From Parasphingorhabdus sp. SCSIO 66989 (GTDB taxonomy: Bacteria; Pseudomonadota; Alphaproteobacteria; Sphingomonadales; Sphingomonadaceae): 64,000 nucleotides of DNA. Location of the stretch: the NCBI RefSeq assembly GCF_032852305.1, contig NZ_CP136594.1, forward strand, positions 496,001 to 560,000, written 5' to 3'. Shown one piece after another: positions 44,256-52,761 of this stretch. How positions within the stretch are numbered: position 1 is the stretch's first letter; the number at the start of each line of letters is the position of its first letter. The position numbers were made by a program, and so were the translations under genes. The notes under the pieces are model-generated. The model saw nothing but the letters and a program-made list of their open reading frames with translations, searched no databases and was not told where the DNA came from.

Positions 44256-46448
44256 ATGACCTATAAAGCTATGACCGTTGATATTGACGGTGACGGTATT
44301 GCCCTTGTGACCATTGATCTGCCGGGCCAGTCAATGAATGTCTGGAACGCCGATCTGATCGAGGATTTCAACGCTTTTGTTGAAGACCTCAACACCAACG
44401 ATGCCCTTAAGGGTGCCGTGATCACGTCGGGCAAGGAAACGGGATTCCTCGCCGGCGCCGACCTCAACATGCTGGGTAGCAGCAAGGCCAATAGCATGGC
44501 CGAAGCGTTTGAGAGTGCCTTTGGCCTCAATGCGACGCTGCGCAAAATGGAAAGTGGCGGCCATGCGGCCAAGGCGCTGATCAAGGGCGCAGCCCATGCC
44601 AAACCGGTTGCTGCAGCGATCAATGGCCTGGCGCTGGGCGGCGGCCTCGAACTGGCCCTAGCCTGTCATTATCGCGTTGTCGCCGATAATCCGAAAATCC
44701 AGCTTGGCCTGCCCGAAGTACAGGTCGGCCTACTCCCCGGCGGCGGCGGCACCCAACGCCTGCCGCGCCTTATGGGTCTGCAAGCTTCAGCCATGATGCT
44801 GCTGCAAGGCCAGCCAGCCAATCCGCAAGCCGCGCTGGCGCAGGGTATTGTCGATGAAGTTGTGCCTGCCAATGATGTGGTTGCCAAGGCCAAGGAATGG
44901 GTCAAAGCCAACCCCAAGGCCGCTGCGCCATGGGACAAAAAGGGCTATAAAGTGCCCGGTGGTGCCGGTTCTATGAACCCGGCTGCAGCGCAGTTCTTTG
45001 TCGGTGCCAATGCCATGGCCAACAAGCAGAGCAAGGGCAATTATGCAGCGGTGAAGGCGATCATGTCCTGCCTCTATGAAGGCACGCAATTGCCGATCGA
45101 CACCGCGCTGCGTGTGGAATCCAAATATTTCACGAAGCTGCTCTCCGGCCCACAGGCCAAAAATATGATCCGCACCCTGTTCATCAACAAACAGGCAGCG
45201 GAAAAAGGCGCATCGCGCCCCGAAGGCGTGCCCAAGACCGAGCTGAAGAAAGTCGGCGTGCTTGGTGGCGGCCTGATGGGATCGGGCATCACCCATGTCA
45301 CCGCCAAGGGCGGCATGGATGTGGTCGTCCTCGACCGAAGCGTTGAGGAAGCGACCAAAGCCGTGACCTACAGCCAGAAGATCGTCGACAAGAAAGTCGC
45401 GCGCGGCAAGATGACGCAGGAAAAGGCCGACGCCTTTATGGCGCGCATCACGCCGACCGATAATTATGATGACCTGAAAGACGTCGATCTGATCATCGAG
45501 GCGGTATTTGAGCGCCCTGATGTCAAAGCCGATGTCATCAAGAAAACCGAGGCGGTGATCCGCGACGATGTGATCTTCGCGTCCAACACCTCGACCCTGC
45601 CAATCACCGGTCTGGCGAAGAACTCCAAGCGTCCGGAACAGTTTATCGGCCTGCACTTCTTCTCCCCGGTTGAGAAGATGCCGCTACTGGAGATCATCCC
45701 CGGTGAAGAAACCGGCGACAAGGCGCTGGCCGTGGCGTTTGATTATAATGCTCGCATCCGCAAGACGCCGATTGTCGTCAAGGATGTGCGCGGCTTCTAC
45801 ACCAACCGCGTCTTCCCGCCCTATGCTGGCGAAGCGATGCTGATGGTTGGCGAAGGCGTCTCTATGGCGCTTATCGAAAATGCCGCCGTTCAGATGGGTA
45901 TGCCCATCGGTCCGCTGGCTGTTGTCGATGAGACCACGCTCAAGCTCGGCTATGATGTGATGCAGTCGACCAAGGAAGAGCTGGGCGATGATTATCAGCC
46001 ATCGGGCAATGAGGAACTGTTCGAGCTGATGGTCAACAAGCTGGGCCGCAGCGGCCGACGCTTTGGCGGCGGTTTCTACGACTATGATGACAGCGGCAAG
46101 AAAACCGGATTGTGGAAGGGCATGACCGATCACTTCCCGCTTGCCGAGCAACAGCCGAGCGTTGAGGAAGTCAAACAGCGGCTGATGTTCATCCAGCTGA
46201 TTGCCACCGCGCAATGTTTCGATGAGGAAGTTATCAAGGACCCGCAAAGTGCCGATCTTGGGGCGATTTTCGGCTGGGGTTTTGCGCCCTGGACCGGTGG
46301 CCCAATGAGCCATATCGACACCATGGGCGTCGATAATTTCGTCCGCATCGCCGACAATCTGGCGCAGAAACATGGCGAGCGCTTCAAGCCACCCATGTCC
46401 TTCCGCGACAAGGCCGATAAGGGCGAAAGCTTCTACAAGGCGGCCTGA
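44256..46448 (+). CDS. fadB: 3-hydroxyacyl-CoA dehydrogenase / enoyl-CoA hydratase fusion
   Basis: The multifunctional alpha subunit of beta-oxidation (hydratase then NAD-dependent dehydrogenase). The 730-residue product has the N-terminal crotonase domain (FLAGADLNML, NGLALGGGLELALACHYRVV, LPEVQVGLLPGGGGTQRLPR). The Rossmann fold is VGVLGGGLMGSGITHV, and the dehydrogenase active site is FIGLHFFSPVEKMPLLEI. Two C-terminal dehydrogenase domains complete it. It follows the thiolase gene. The strong hairpin at 46470 ends the transcript. Confidence 0.94.
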   Translation: MTYKAMTVDIDGDGIALVTIDLPGQSMNVWNADLIEDFNAFVEDLNTNDALKGAVITSGKETGFLAGADLNMLGSSKANSMAEAFESAFGLNATLRKMESGGHAAKALIKGAAHAKPVAAAINGLALGGGLELALACHYRVVADNPKIQLGLPEVQVGLLPGGGGTQRLPRLMGLQASAMMLLQGQPANPQAALAQGIVDEVVPANDVVAKAKEWVKANPKAAAPWDKKGYKVPGGAGSMNPAAAQFFVGANAMANKQSKGNYAAVKAIMSCLYEGTQLPIDTALRVESKYFTKLLSGPQAKNMIRTLFINKQAAEKGASRPEGVPKTELKKVGVLGGGLMGSGITHVTAKGGMDVVVLDRSVEEATKAVTYSQKIVDKKVARGKMTQEKADAFMARITPTDNYDDLKDVDLIIEAVFERPDVKADVIKKTEAVIRDDVIFASNTSTLPITGLAKNSKRPEQFIGLHFFSPVEKMPLLEIIPGEETGDKALAVAFDYNARIRKTPIVVKDVRGFYTNRVFPPYAGEAMLMVGEGVSMALIENAAVQMGMPIGPLAVVDETTLKLGYDVMQSTKEELGDDYQPSGNEELFELMVNKLGRSGRRFGGGFYDYDDSGKKTGLWKGMTDHFPLAEQQPSVEEVKQRLMFIQLIATAQCFDEEVIKDPQSADLGAIFGWGFAPWTGGPMSHIDTMGVDNFVRIADNLAQKHGERFKPPMSFRDKADKGESFYKAA

Positions 46449-46469
46449 TTTTTTGCTTTGCTTAGTTTG

Positions 46470-46521
46470 AAAGGCGCGAGGATTTGGGGCTCCCAGATTC
46501 TCGCGCCTTTCGTGTTTTTTG
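46470..46521 (+). terminator. Rho-independent terminator after fadB
   Basis: AAAGGCGCGAG (46470-46480) pairs with CTCGCGCCTTT (46500-46510) and is followed by CGTG and a run of six T (46515-46520). The MITE-like element begins right at the end of the T-run. Confidence 0.85.
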
Positions 46522-46768
46522 TTTCATAAAAGCCACTAAGGGAAAAAGGAAAGAAGAGTGCACATCAAGCCCCAGCCTTGACACACAAACGCGCCATATG
46601 TGCGAGTGGGAAGCAGGCCATAATAATCCCGCCCCTTTGGGGCGGAAGCATTAGCGCTGAGCGAACAGCAAGGATCAATGCCCGGATATTCAGGACCAAT
46701 ACCACCAATAGCGTATGATCCCTTTTATGGTTTTTCCCTTTGTGGCTTTTATGAAACCTCACTTGCGC
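46521..46768 (+). mobile_element. MITE-like element, copy 1
   Basis: A 237-bp core (46521-46757) is bounded by terminal inverted repeats: GTTTCATAAAAGCCAC...GGGAAAAA at the left and TTTTTCCC...GTGGCTTTTATGAAAC at the right. It contains a CGCCCCTTTGGGGCG hairpin and no gene. Copy 2 lies inverted at 48270-48516 with high identity. Similarity runs a further 11 bp past the right end (CTC-CTTGCGC). No transposase is inside, so it is non-autonomous. Confidence 0.8.
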
Positions 46769-46837
46769 AAAGCTCTCGATTAATCCGCCAACGAACCACC
46801 TCTTCCCAAGCCAGCAGCCTGCCGATAAACCATCCCC

Positions 46838-47449
46838 ATGTCCTTGCCTTCCTTGATCGTTATCGATGACTTTCTCGCCGACCCGCATGCGGTGCGGCGG
46901 CAGGCTTTGGGTCTCAGCTACAATCCGGCGAATAAACGCGGCAATTATCCGGGTATTACCTCGGATGAGGCGCTGGATGTAGCAGCACTCAACGATAAGC
47001 TCTCGCGTCTTGTCGACATGCAGGTGGCTGGCGATCCCGATACGCTGCACGGCCATTGTCGCATCACCAAAAAGGCCGACAAAGGCGCGACCGGGGTGCA
47101 TATCGATCCGGCGGACTATTCGGGCATATTGTATCTCAGCGAAGAACCACAGGACCGTAGCGGCACCTGTTTTTTTCGCCACAAGCCAACAGGATTGGAG
47201 CGCATCCCGACAACGCCGGTGGCACTGGCAAAATCGGGCTATGCTGATCCCAGTGTTGCGGTCGAGCAAATCGTCAACACAGACACCAACAAACCGGCGC
47301 GCTGGGAGAAGGTGATGACCGTGCCGATGCGGTTCAACCGGCTGGTGCTGTTCAGCCCATGGATGTTCCATGATGCGGGGCCCGGCTTTGGCAAAACGCA
47401 AGAGGATGCGCGGCTGGTGATGCTGCTCTTTCTCAAAAAACAGCGATAG
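46838..47449 (+). CDS. 2OG-Fe(II) oxygenase-like protein (DUF6445 type)
   Basis: The 203-residue product has the pattern of a double-stranded beta-helix dioxygenase: the HxD metal pair in ATGVHIDPADYSGILYLS and the distal His in PWMFHDAGPGF near residue 180, with an Arg (ARLVMLLFL) for the co-substrate. Such enzymes hydroxylate small molecules or proteins. It and the TIGR03084 gene, 8 bp downstream, form a pair flanked on both sides by inverted MITE-like copies, so the two may move together. The substrate is unknown. Confidence 0.75.
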   Translation: MSLPSLIVIDDFLADPHAVRRQALGLSYNPANKRGNYPGITSDEALDVAALNDKLSRLVDMQVAGDPDTLHGHCRITKKADKGATGVHIDPADYSGILYLSEEPQDRSGTCFFRHKPTGLERIPTTPVALAKSGYADPSVAVEQIVNTDTNKPARWEKVMTVPMRFNRLVLFSPWMFHDAGPGFGKTQEDARLVMLLFLKKQR

Positions 47450-47457
47450 GAGAGACG

Positions 47458-48258
47458 ATGCAACAGGCAGAGGATTTTCGTACCGAATGTGACGCTATAC
47501 ACGCGTTGGTAGCACCTTTGGATACCGAGCGGCTGGCGCAACCAACTGCTTTTAAAGGATGGAGCGTCGATGCCATTTTGCGCCATTTGCATGTCTGGAA
47601 TGTCGCGGCCGATCTGTCGCTGACCGACGAGGCAGGCTTTCAGGCCTTTTTTGCCAAGGTGGGCGCGGCGGTCGCCAAGGGCGGGATGAGCGCTTTTGAA
47701 AGCGACTATCTTGAGGGTCTTTCAGGGCCGGAGCTGGTGAAAGCTTGGGTGGAATTTTATCCGCAGCTTGCCGATCATTTCGCCGCAGCAGACCCGAAGC
47801 AGCGCGTTGCCTGGGCGGGTCCGAGCATGAGCGCGCGCTCGTCCATAACCGCGCGGTTGATGGAAAGCTGGGCCCATGCTCAGGCGATATACGATATGCT
47901 GGGGCAGGTGCGTCAGGATGGAGACCATATCCGCAATATCGTTGTGCTCGGTGTCAACACCTTTGGCTGGACCTATAAAAACCGCAAATTACCGGTGCCC
48001 GAAACCATGCCGCTGCTGGAGCTGACCGCACCACAATCAGGCGACATCTGGCGCTATGGTGAGCCAGGCGATGCCGGACGGATTAGCGGCAGCGCGACCG
48101 AATTCTGTCAGGTTGTCACCCAGACACGCAATATTGCCGATACCGACTTGCAGGTAGAAGGTGATATTGCGCGCGAATGGATGGCGATGGCGCAGTGTTT
48201 CGCGGGTCCACCGCATGACCCGCCCGAGCCAGGTGTGCGCAAGGTTGCGGTGGTTTAA
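47458..48258 (+). CDS. TIGR03084 family protein (DinB-like, maleylpyruvate isomerase type fold)
   Basis: The 266-residue product opens with a DinB-type four-helix bundle: LDTERLAQPTAFKGWSVDAI then LRHLHVWNVAADL, where His residues could bind metal, and ARLMESWAHAQAIYDML, whose last His completes a three-His site. The C-terminal part (SGSATEFCQVVTQTRNIADT) matches the MDMPI C-terminal domain. Relatives are thiol-dependent isomerases or transferases, but the reaction here is unknown. It lies in a transcript with the oxygenase-like gene and ends 23 bp before MITE copy 2. Confidence 0.83.
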   Translation: MQQAEDFRTECDAIHALVAPLDTERLAQPTAFKGWSVDAILRHLHVWNVAADLSLTDEAGFQAFFAKVGAAVAKGGMSAFESDYLEGLSGPELVKAWVEFYPQLADHFAAADPKQRVAWAGPSMSARSSITARLMESWAHAQAIYDMLGQVRQDGDHIRNIVVLGVNTFGWTYKNRKLPVPETMPLLELTAPQSGDIWRYGEPGDAGRISGSATEFCQVVTQTRNIADTDLQVEGDIAREWMAMAQCFAGPPHDPPEPGVRKVAVV

Positions 48259-48269
48259 CGCATAATGTG

Positions 48270-48516
48270 GCGCAAGGGAGGTTTCATAAAAGCCGCTAAG
48301 GGAAAAAGCATAAAAGGGATCATACGCTATTGGTGGTATTGGTCCTGAATATCCAGGCATTGATCCTTGCTGTTCGCTCAGCGCTAATGCTTCCGCCCCA
48401 AAGGGGCGGGATTATTATGGCCTGCTTTCCACTCGCACATATGGCGCACTTGTGTGCCAAGACTGGGCTTGATGCGCCCTCTTCTTTCCTTTTTCCCTTT
48501 GTGGCTTTTATGAAAC
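48270..48516 (-). mobile_element. MITE-like element, copy 2 (inverted)
   Basis: The core 48281-48516 is the inverse of copy 1 with few changes. It has the same 16-bp-plus terminal repeats (GTTTCATAAAAGCC...) at both ends and the same CCCCAAAGGGG hairpin. Together the copies form a composite, about 2.0 kb, enclosing the two genes in between. The oxygenase and TIGR03084 genes have ordinary base composition for the region. Confidence 0.8.
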
Positions 48517-48618
48517 CCTTAGGCAGAACGCATTTTTCAAAAACTTCCAGCTTGTGATACCCGCGCTGTTGCGGCAAGTGCGCCTTAGTAATCCCGCACC
48601 CGATCAGGAGACCATCCC

Positions 48619-49305
48619 GTGCCCCAGCTTGTCCTAATCCGCCATGGTCAGTCGCAATGGAATCTGGAGAACCGATTTACTGGTTGGTGGGATGTCGATG
48701 TCACCGAAAAAGGTGCAGCTGAGGCGCGCGCCGCGGGGGTGCTGATGCGCGAAAAGGGGCTGGATTTTGACCAGTGCTTTACCTCGCTGCAAACCCGGGC
48801 GATCAAGACGCTCAATCTGGCGCTGGAAGAAATGCAACGGCTGTGGCTGCCGGTGGAGAAGGATTATCGCCTGAATGAGCGGCATTATGGCGGGCTCACC
48901 GGTCTCAACAAACAGGAAACCCGCGACAAGCATGGCGATGAGCAGGTGCATATCTGGCGCCGCAGCTTTGATACGCCGCCGCCGCCGATGGAAGCGGGCT
49001 CACAATATGATCTGTCGGCAGATCGCCGCTATGCCGGAATCTCTGTTCCGGCTTCGGAAAGCCTGAAAAACACCATTGAACGCGTCTTGCCCTATTGGGA
49101 GGCACGCATTGCCCCTGAGCTGAAAGCGGGTAAGCGGATACTGATCTCGGCGCATGGCAACTCTCTGCGGGCGCTGGTCAAACATCTGTCCGGCATTTCC
49201 GACAATGATATTACCGGGCTGGAAATCCCTACTGGCCAGCCGATTGTCTATGACCTTGACGATGATCTGAACGAACGCGAGCGTTATTATCTCTCCGAGC
49301 GGTAA
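48619..49305 (+). CDS. gpmA: 2,3-bisphosphoglycerate-dependent phosphoglycerate mutase
   Basis: The glycolytic enzyme interconverts 3- and 2-phosphoglycerate. The 228-residue product starts at GTG and has the phospho-His motif LVLIRHGQSQWNLENRFTGW with His9. It also has LNERHYGGLTGLNKQETRDK for substrate and the second active-site His in ISAHGNSLRALVKHLSGI. The length is typical. A large inverted repeat follows it and probably ends the transcript. Confidence 0.95.
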   Translation: MPQLVLIRHGQSQWNLENRFTGWWDVDVTEKGAAEARAAGVLMREKGLDFDQCFTSLQTRAIKTLNLALEEMQRLWLPVEKDYRLNERHYGGLTGLNKQETRDKHGDEQVHIWRRSFDTPPPPMEAGSQYDLSADRRYAGISVPASESLKNTIERVLPYWEARIAPELKAGKRILISAHGNSLRALVKHLSGISDNDITGLEIPTGQPIVYDLDDDLNERERYYLSER

Positions 49306-49333
49306 AGCTTAAGTCGACATCTGGTTGATTATC

Positions 49334-49481
49334 GTCGGCCCCGCGCAGGCGGGGCCAAAGCTTTTATGAAGACTCACGCAAAGACGCGAAGGCGCAAAGG
49401 ACGTTCCGCTTGATACAACCTCTTCGCGTCTTTGCGCCTTTGCGTGAAAAATAGCCCTGGCCCCGCCTGCGCGGGGCCGAC
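49334..49481. repeat. Large nested inverted repeat after gpmA
   Basis: The outer arms are 24-bp perfect complements (GTCGGCCCCGCG... at 49334-49357, ...CGCGGGGCCGAC at 49458-49481). Each arm is itself a GGCCCCGC-GGGGCC hairpin. Inside lie CACGCAAAG-ACGCGAAG-GCGCAAAG blocks, whose order is swapped in the inverted partner. This is an interspersed repeat type and a likely transcription end. Confidence 0.75.
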
Positions 49482-49601
49482 ACGTTTCGGCACCAACTAG
49501 CGCTTATTGGCGACGAATATACGATTGCGCTTCGCTATCACCGCGATTACAAGAGTGTGCTTCCCATAACCGCCAAAGCGCGGGGCCATATAGGGGGCAC
49601 A

Positions 49602-50102
49602 ATGTCCGAGAATCCGAATCACGCGCAGCATGATGTAGCCATCATCATGGGCAGCCAGAGCGACTGGGAAACCATGCTCGCCGCTTCCAAGTGCCTCGAA
49701 GCGCTTCATGTCTCGCATGATTGCCATATCGTCTCGGCGCACCGCACCCCGGACCGGCTGGTCAATTTTGCCAAGGGCGCTGTCGATGCAGGTTACAAGG
49801 TGATAATTGCCGGCGCGGGTGGCGCGGCGCATCTGCCGGGCATGGTGGCCAGCATGACACGGCTGCCGGTGCTCGGCGTGCCGGTCCAATCCAAAGCATT
49901 GAGCGGCATGGACAGCCTGCTCTCCATCGCACAAATGCCGGGTGGTATCCCGGTCGGAACCCTCGCTATTGGCGCAGCGGGCGCGAAAAATGCCGGATTG
50001 CTGGCGGCGGCGATCCTTGCGGTGAACGATACAGCCTTGGCTGAACGGCTCGATGCCTGGCGTGCTGAGCAAAGCGCTGCCGTGGCGGAGAAGCCGCAAT
50101 GA
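49602..50102 (+). CDS. purE: N5-carboxyaminoimidazole ribonucleotide mutase PurE
   Basis: Purine synthesis step that converts N5-CAIR to CAIR. The 166-residue product has the class I PurE signature: [14 protein letters not shown], the CO2-shuttling His in [12 protein letters not shown], and the [20 protein letters not shown] loop with GVPVQSK. The Met at 49602 is preferred because AGGGGG precedes it. It overlaps purK by 4 bp (ATGA). Confidence 0.96.
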   Translation: MSENPNHAQHDVAIIMGSQSDWETMLAASKCLEALHVSHDCHIVSAHRTPDRLVNFAKGAVDAGYKVIIAGAGGAAHLPGMVASMTRLPVLGVPVQSKALSGMDSLLSIAQMPGGIPVGTLAIGAAGAKNAGLLAAAILAVNDTALAERLDAWRAEQSAAVAEKPQ

Positions 50103-51199
50103 GTGACGATGATTCGATAATCGTCACGCCTTTGCCACCGGGCAGTATGATCGGAATCATCGGCTGTGGCCAATTGGGCCGGATGCTGGTGCTGGCGGCG
50201 GCGCAGCTTGGCTATCCCTGCCATGTCTATGGCCGCGAGCCTCTAGGTCCAGCGGGGCAGGTGGCGGCGCATTTCACTGAAGGCGAATATGACGATGCCA
50301 AAGCCATCGCGGCTTTTGCGGCTGAGTGCGATGTCGTCACCTATGAATGGGAGAATCTGCCGGTCAATCCGCTGGCGGCGCTGGGCCCGGAGGTTGACCT
50401 GTTCCCCGGTGTGCGTCCCCTGGAAGTCGGCCAGAGCCGCTTGGCGGAAAAGACATTTGTCGCGGGACTGGGCGGTCTGACCGCACCCTTTGCGCCTGTC
50501 AGAAGTGAGGATGAGCTTACCGATGCGCTAGATAAAAGCGGCGTCCCCGCGATCATCAAAAGCGACCGTATGGGCTATGACGGCAAAGGGCAGGTGCGGC
50601 TTCAGGACCGCGATGATCTGAGCACAGTGTGGCAGGAACTGAATGGCCAACAGGCACTGGCCGAGGGTTTTGTCGAGTTTGACGCGGAGTTTTCGGTGCT
50701 ACTGGTGCGCGGGCGCGATGGGGCTATCCGCTTCTGGGATGCGCCGCATAATGTGCATGAGGATGGCATTTTGCGTCTCTCCACGGCCCCTGCGCCGGAG
50801 AATATCCAGACGCATATCCCCTCTGCCCGCGCACTGGCGCGCAAGATTGCGACTGAGCTGGACTATGTCGGGGTATTGGCGATCGAGTTCTTCGCCACTG
50901 CCGAAGGCCCGATTTTCAACGAAATGGCCCCGCGCGTGCATAATAGCGGCCATTGGACGATTGAAGGCGCAGCGACCAGCCAGTTTGAAAACCATATCCG
51001 CGCCATTTGTGGCCTGCCGCTTGGTGATACCCGATTGATTGAGGGCGGCGCGGAAATGCGCAATCTGATCGGTGATGAGGTCAAGCTGTGGAGCGATCAC
51101 CTTTCCGATAGCGGCAGCCATGTGCATCTTTATGGGAAACGCCAGCCACGCCCCGGTCGCAAAATGGGGCATGTGACGCGGTTATTGCCGATCAACTGA
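50099..51199 (+). CDS. purK: N5-carboxyaminoimidazole ribonucleotide synthase PurK
   Basis: The ATP-grasp enzyme carboxylates AIR for PurE. The 366-residue product has the glycine-rich start [20 protein letters not shown] and the ATP-grasp elements [17 protein letters not shown] and [17 protein letters not shown]. The metal site is [20 protein letters not shown]. It overlaps purE by 4 bp and folA by 1 bp (TGATG), a tightly coupled purine and folate group. Confidence 0.96.
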   Translation: MSDDDSIIVTPLPPGSMIGIIGCGQLGRMLVLAAAQLGYPCHVYGREPLGPAGQVAAHFTEGEYDDAKAIAAFAAECDVVTYEWENLPVNPLAALGPEVDLFPGVRPLEVGQSRLAEKTFVAGLGGLTAPFAPVRSEDELTDALDKSGVPAIIKSDRMGYDGKGQVRLQDRDDLSTVWQELNGQQALAEGFVEFDAEFSVLLVRGRDGAIRFWDAPHNVHEDGILRLSTAPAPENIQTHIPSARALARKIATELDYVGVLAIEFFATAEGPIFNEMAPRVHNSGHWTIEGAATSQFENHIRAICGLPLGDTRLIEGGAEMRNLIGDEVKLWSDHLSDSGSHVHLYGKRQPRPGRKMGHVTRLLPIN

Positions 51200-51714
51200 T
51201 GACCGAGACAGCGCACCGCCCGCATATCACCATGATCCTGGCCCGTGCCGATAATGGCGTGATTGGCCGCGATGGCGATCTGCCCTGGCATCTTCCCGCT
51301 GACCTCAAGCGGTTCAAAAAGCTGACTATGGGCAAACCTATGGTGATGGGCCGCAAGACTTTTGATTCCCTCCCGGGTCTGCTGCCGGGGCGGCGGCATA
51401 TCGTTTTGACCCGCGATGCCGCTTGGGCTGCAAAGGGTGCGGAAACCGCAACTAATGTGGAGCAGGTACTTCAGCTTTTGGACGAAGCCGAAGCGATAGC
51501 GATTATTGGCGGGGCGCAAATCTATCGCCTGTTCGAAGCGCTGGCTGATCGGATTGAGATTACTAGGGTGCATGAGGATAGTGCGGGTGATACGCATATC
51601 GATGATTTCGACCCGAGCGTCTGGCGCGAAGTCTGCGCCGAGCATCACGCTGCGGAGGATGGTCGCCCGGCCTATAGCTTCGTCACCCTCGAACGCATAT
51701 CCGCGACCGATTAG
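51199..51714 (+). CDS. folA: Dihydrofolate reductase
   Basis: It reduces dihydrofolate with NADPH. The 171-residue product has the catalytic region NGVIGRDGDLPWHLPADLKR with the active-site Asp in the following helix (ADLKRFKKLT), the NADPH motifs GRKTFDSLPG and IIGGAQIYRLF, and the last strands YSFVTLER. Its ATG shares one base with the purK stop, so it is translationally coupled. Confidence 0.95.
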   Translation: MTETAHRPHITMILARADNGVIGRDGDLPWHLPADLKRFKKLTMGKPMVMGRKTFDSLPGLLPGRRHIVLTRDAAWAAKGAETATNVEQVLQLLDEAEAIAIIGGAQIYRLFEALADRIEITRVHEDSAGDTHIDDFDPSVWREVCAEHHAAEDGRPAYSFVTLERISATD

Positions 51715-51793
51715 ATGCGCAAAACCAGTTGCCGAAATCGCCAAATCGCGCCAATGAGAACGCCATGACCATCAACAGGCGCATCTCCCACCC

Positions 51794-52747
51794 ATGATCA
51801 CTGCCAGCGCGACCAGACTGGACGGCAACCAGCCGGTGCCCGAGGCTCTGCGCGGCGCGATTATCGCGCTGGGCAATTTTGACGGCTTTCATGCCGGGCA
51901 TCAGGCGGTGGCGGGTGAAGCGATCAAATGGGCCAAGGCCGAGGGCCGCCCGGCGATTATCGCCACCTTTGACCCGCATCCGGTGCGCTTTTTCAAGCCC
52001 GATACGCCGCCGTTCCGGCTGACCACGCTGGATCAGCGCGAGCGCTTGTTTCTTGAGGCTGGGGCCGATGCGATGCTGGTCTTCTCCTTCGGCAAGGAAC
52101 TGGCGAGCACGACAGCCGAGGATTTTATCACCGAGTTGCTGATCGCCCGTTTTGGCGCGGCGGGTGTCGTCACGGGCGAAGATTTCAGCTTCGGCAAAGG
52201 CGCCAAGGGTAATATCACCATCTTGCGCGAGCATGGTGCAGGGCATGGTCTGCAAGCGCGGGCAGTGTCGCCCGTCGAGGATGGCGAAATCATCTCCTCC
52301 AGCCGCATCCGCGAAGCCTTACAGGCAGGCGATCCGCAGGAAGCGGCGCGGTTGATGACACGGCCTTTCGCGATTCAGGCCGAAGTGCAGCATGGCGACA
52401 AAAATGGCCGCAAGCTGGGCTATCCCACCGCCAATCTCGATATGGGTCATTATCTGCGCCCGAAATATGGCGTTTATGCCATCACCGGCGCGCTGCCCGA
52501 TGGCCGGGTTCTGCAGGGTGCGGCCAATCTTGGCATTCGCCCGCAATTTGATCCGCCCAAGGAATTGCTCGAACCGCATTTCTTTGATTTTAACGAGGAT
52601 CTTTACGGCCAGACCATAGAGGTCGCGCTGCATCACTTTTTGCGCCCCGAAGCGAAATTCGACGATCTCGACGCGCTGATGGCGCAAATGGCCAAGGATT
52701 GCGACAAAGCGCGGGAATTGCTTGCGTCCGCCGCCATCCGGGCCTAA
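51794..52747 (+). CDS. ribF: Bifunctional riboflavin kinase / FAD synthetase
   Basis: It makes FMN from riboflavin and FAD from FMN. The 317-residue product has the N-terminal adenylyltransferase domain (ALGNFDGFHAGHQAVAGEA, then TFDPHPVRFFKP, VVTGEDFSFGKGAKG, ISSSRIREALQAGD). The C-terminal kinase domain is KLGYPTANLDMGHYLRPKYG, then FDFNEDLYGQTIEVALHHFL. Both active sites look intact. ileS follows after 14 bp. Confidence 0.95.
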   Translation: MITASATRLDGNQPVPEALRGAIIALGNFDGFHAGHQAVAGEAIKWAKAEGRPAIIATFDPHPVRFFKPDTPPFRLTTLDQRERLFLEAGADAMLVFSFGKELASTTAEDFITELLIARFGAAGVVTGEDFSFGKGAKGNITILREHGAGHGLQARAVSPVEDGEIISSSRIREALQAGDPQEAARLMTRPFAIQAEVQHGDKNGRKLGYPTANLDMGHYLRPKYGVYAITGALPDGRVLQGAANLGIRPQFDPPKELLEPHFFDFNEDLYGQTIEVALHHFLRPEAKFDDLDALMAQMAKDCDKARELLASAAIRA

Positions 52748-52761
52748 TCGCCTCTTCCATT

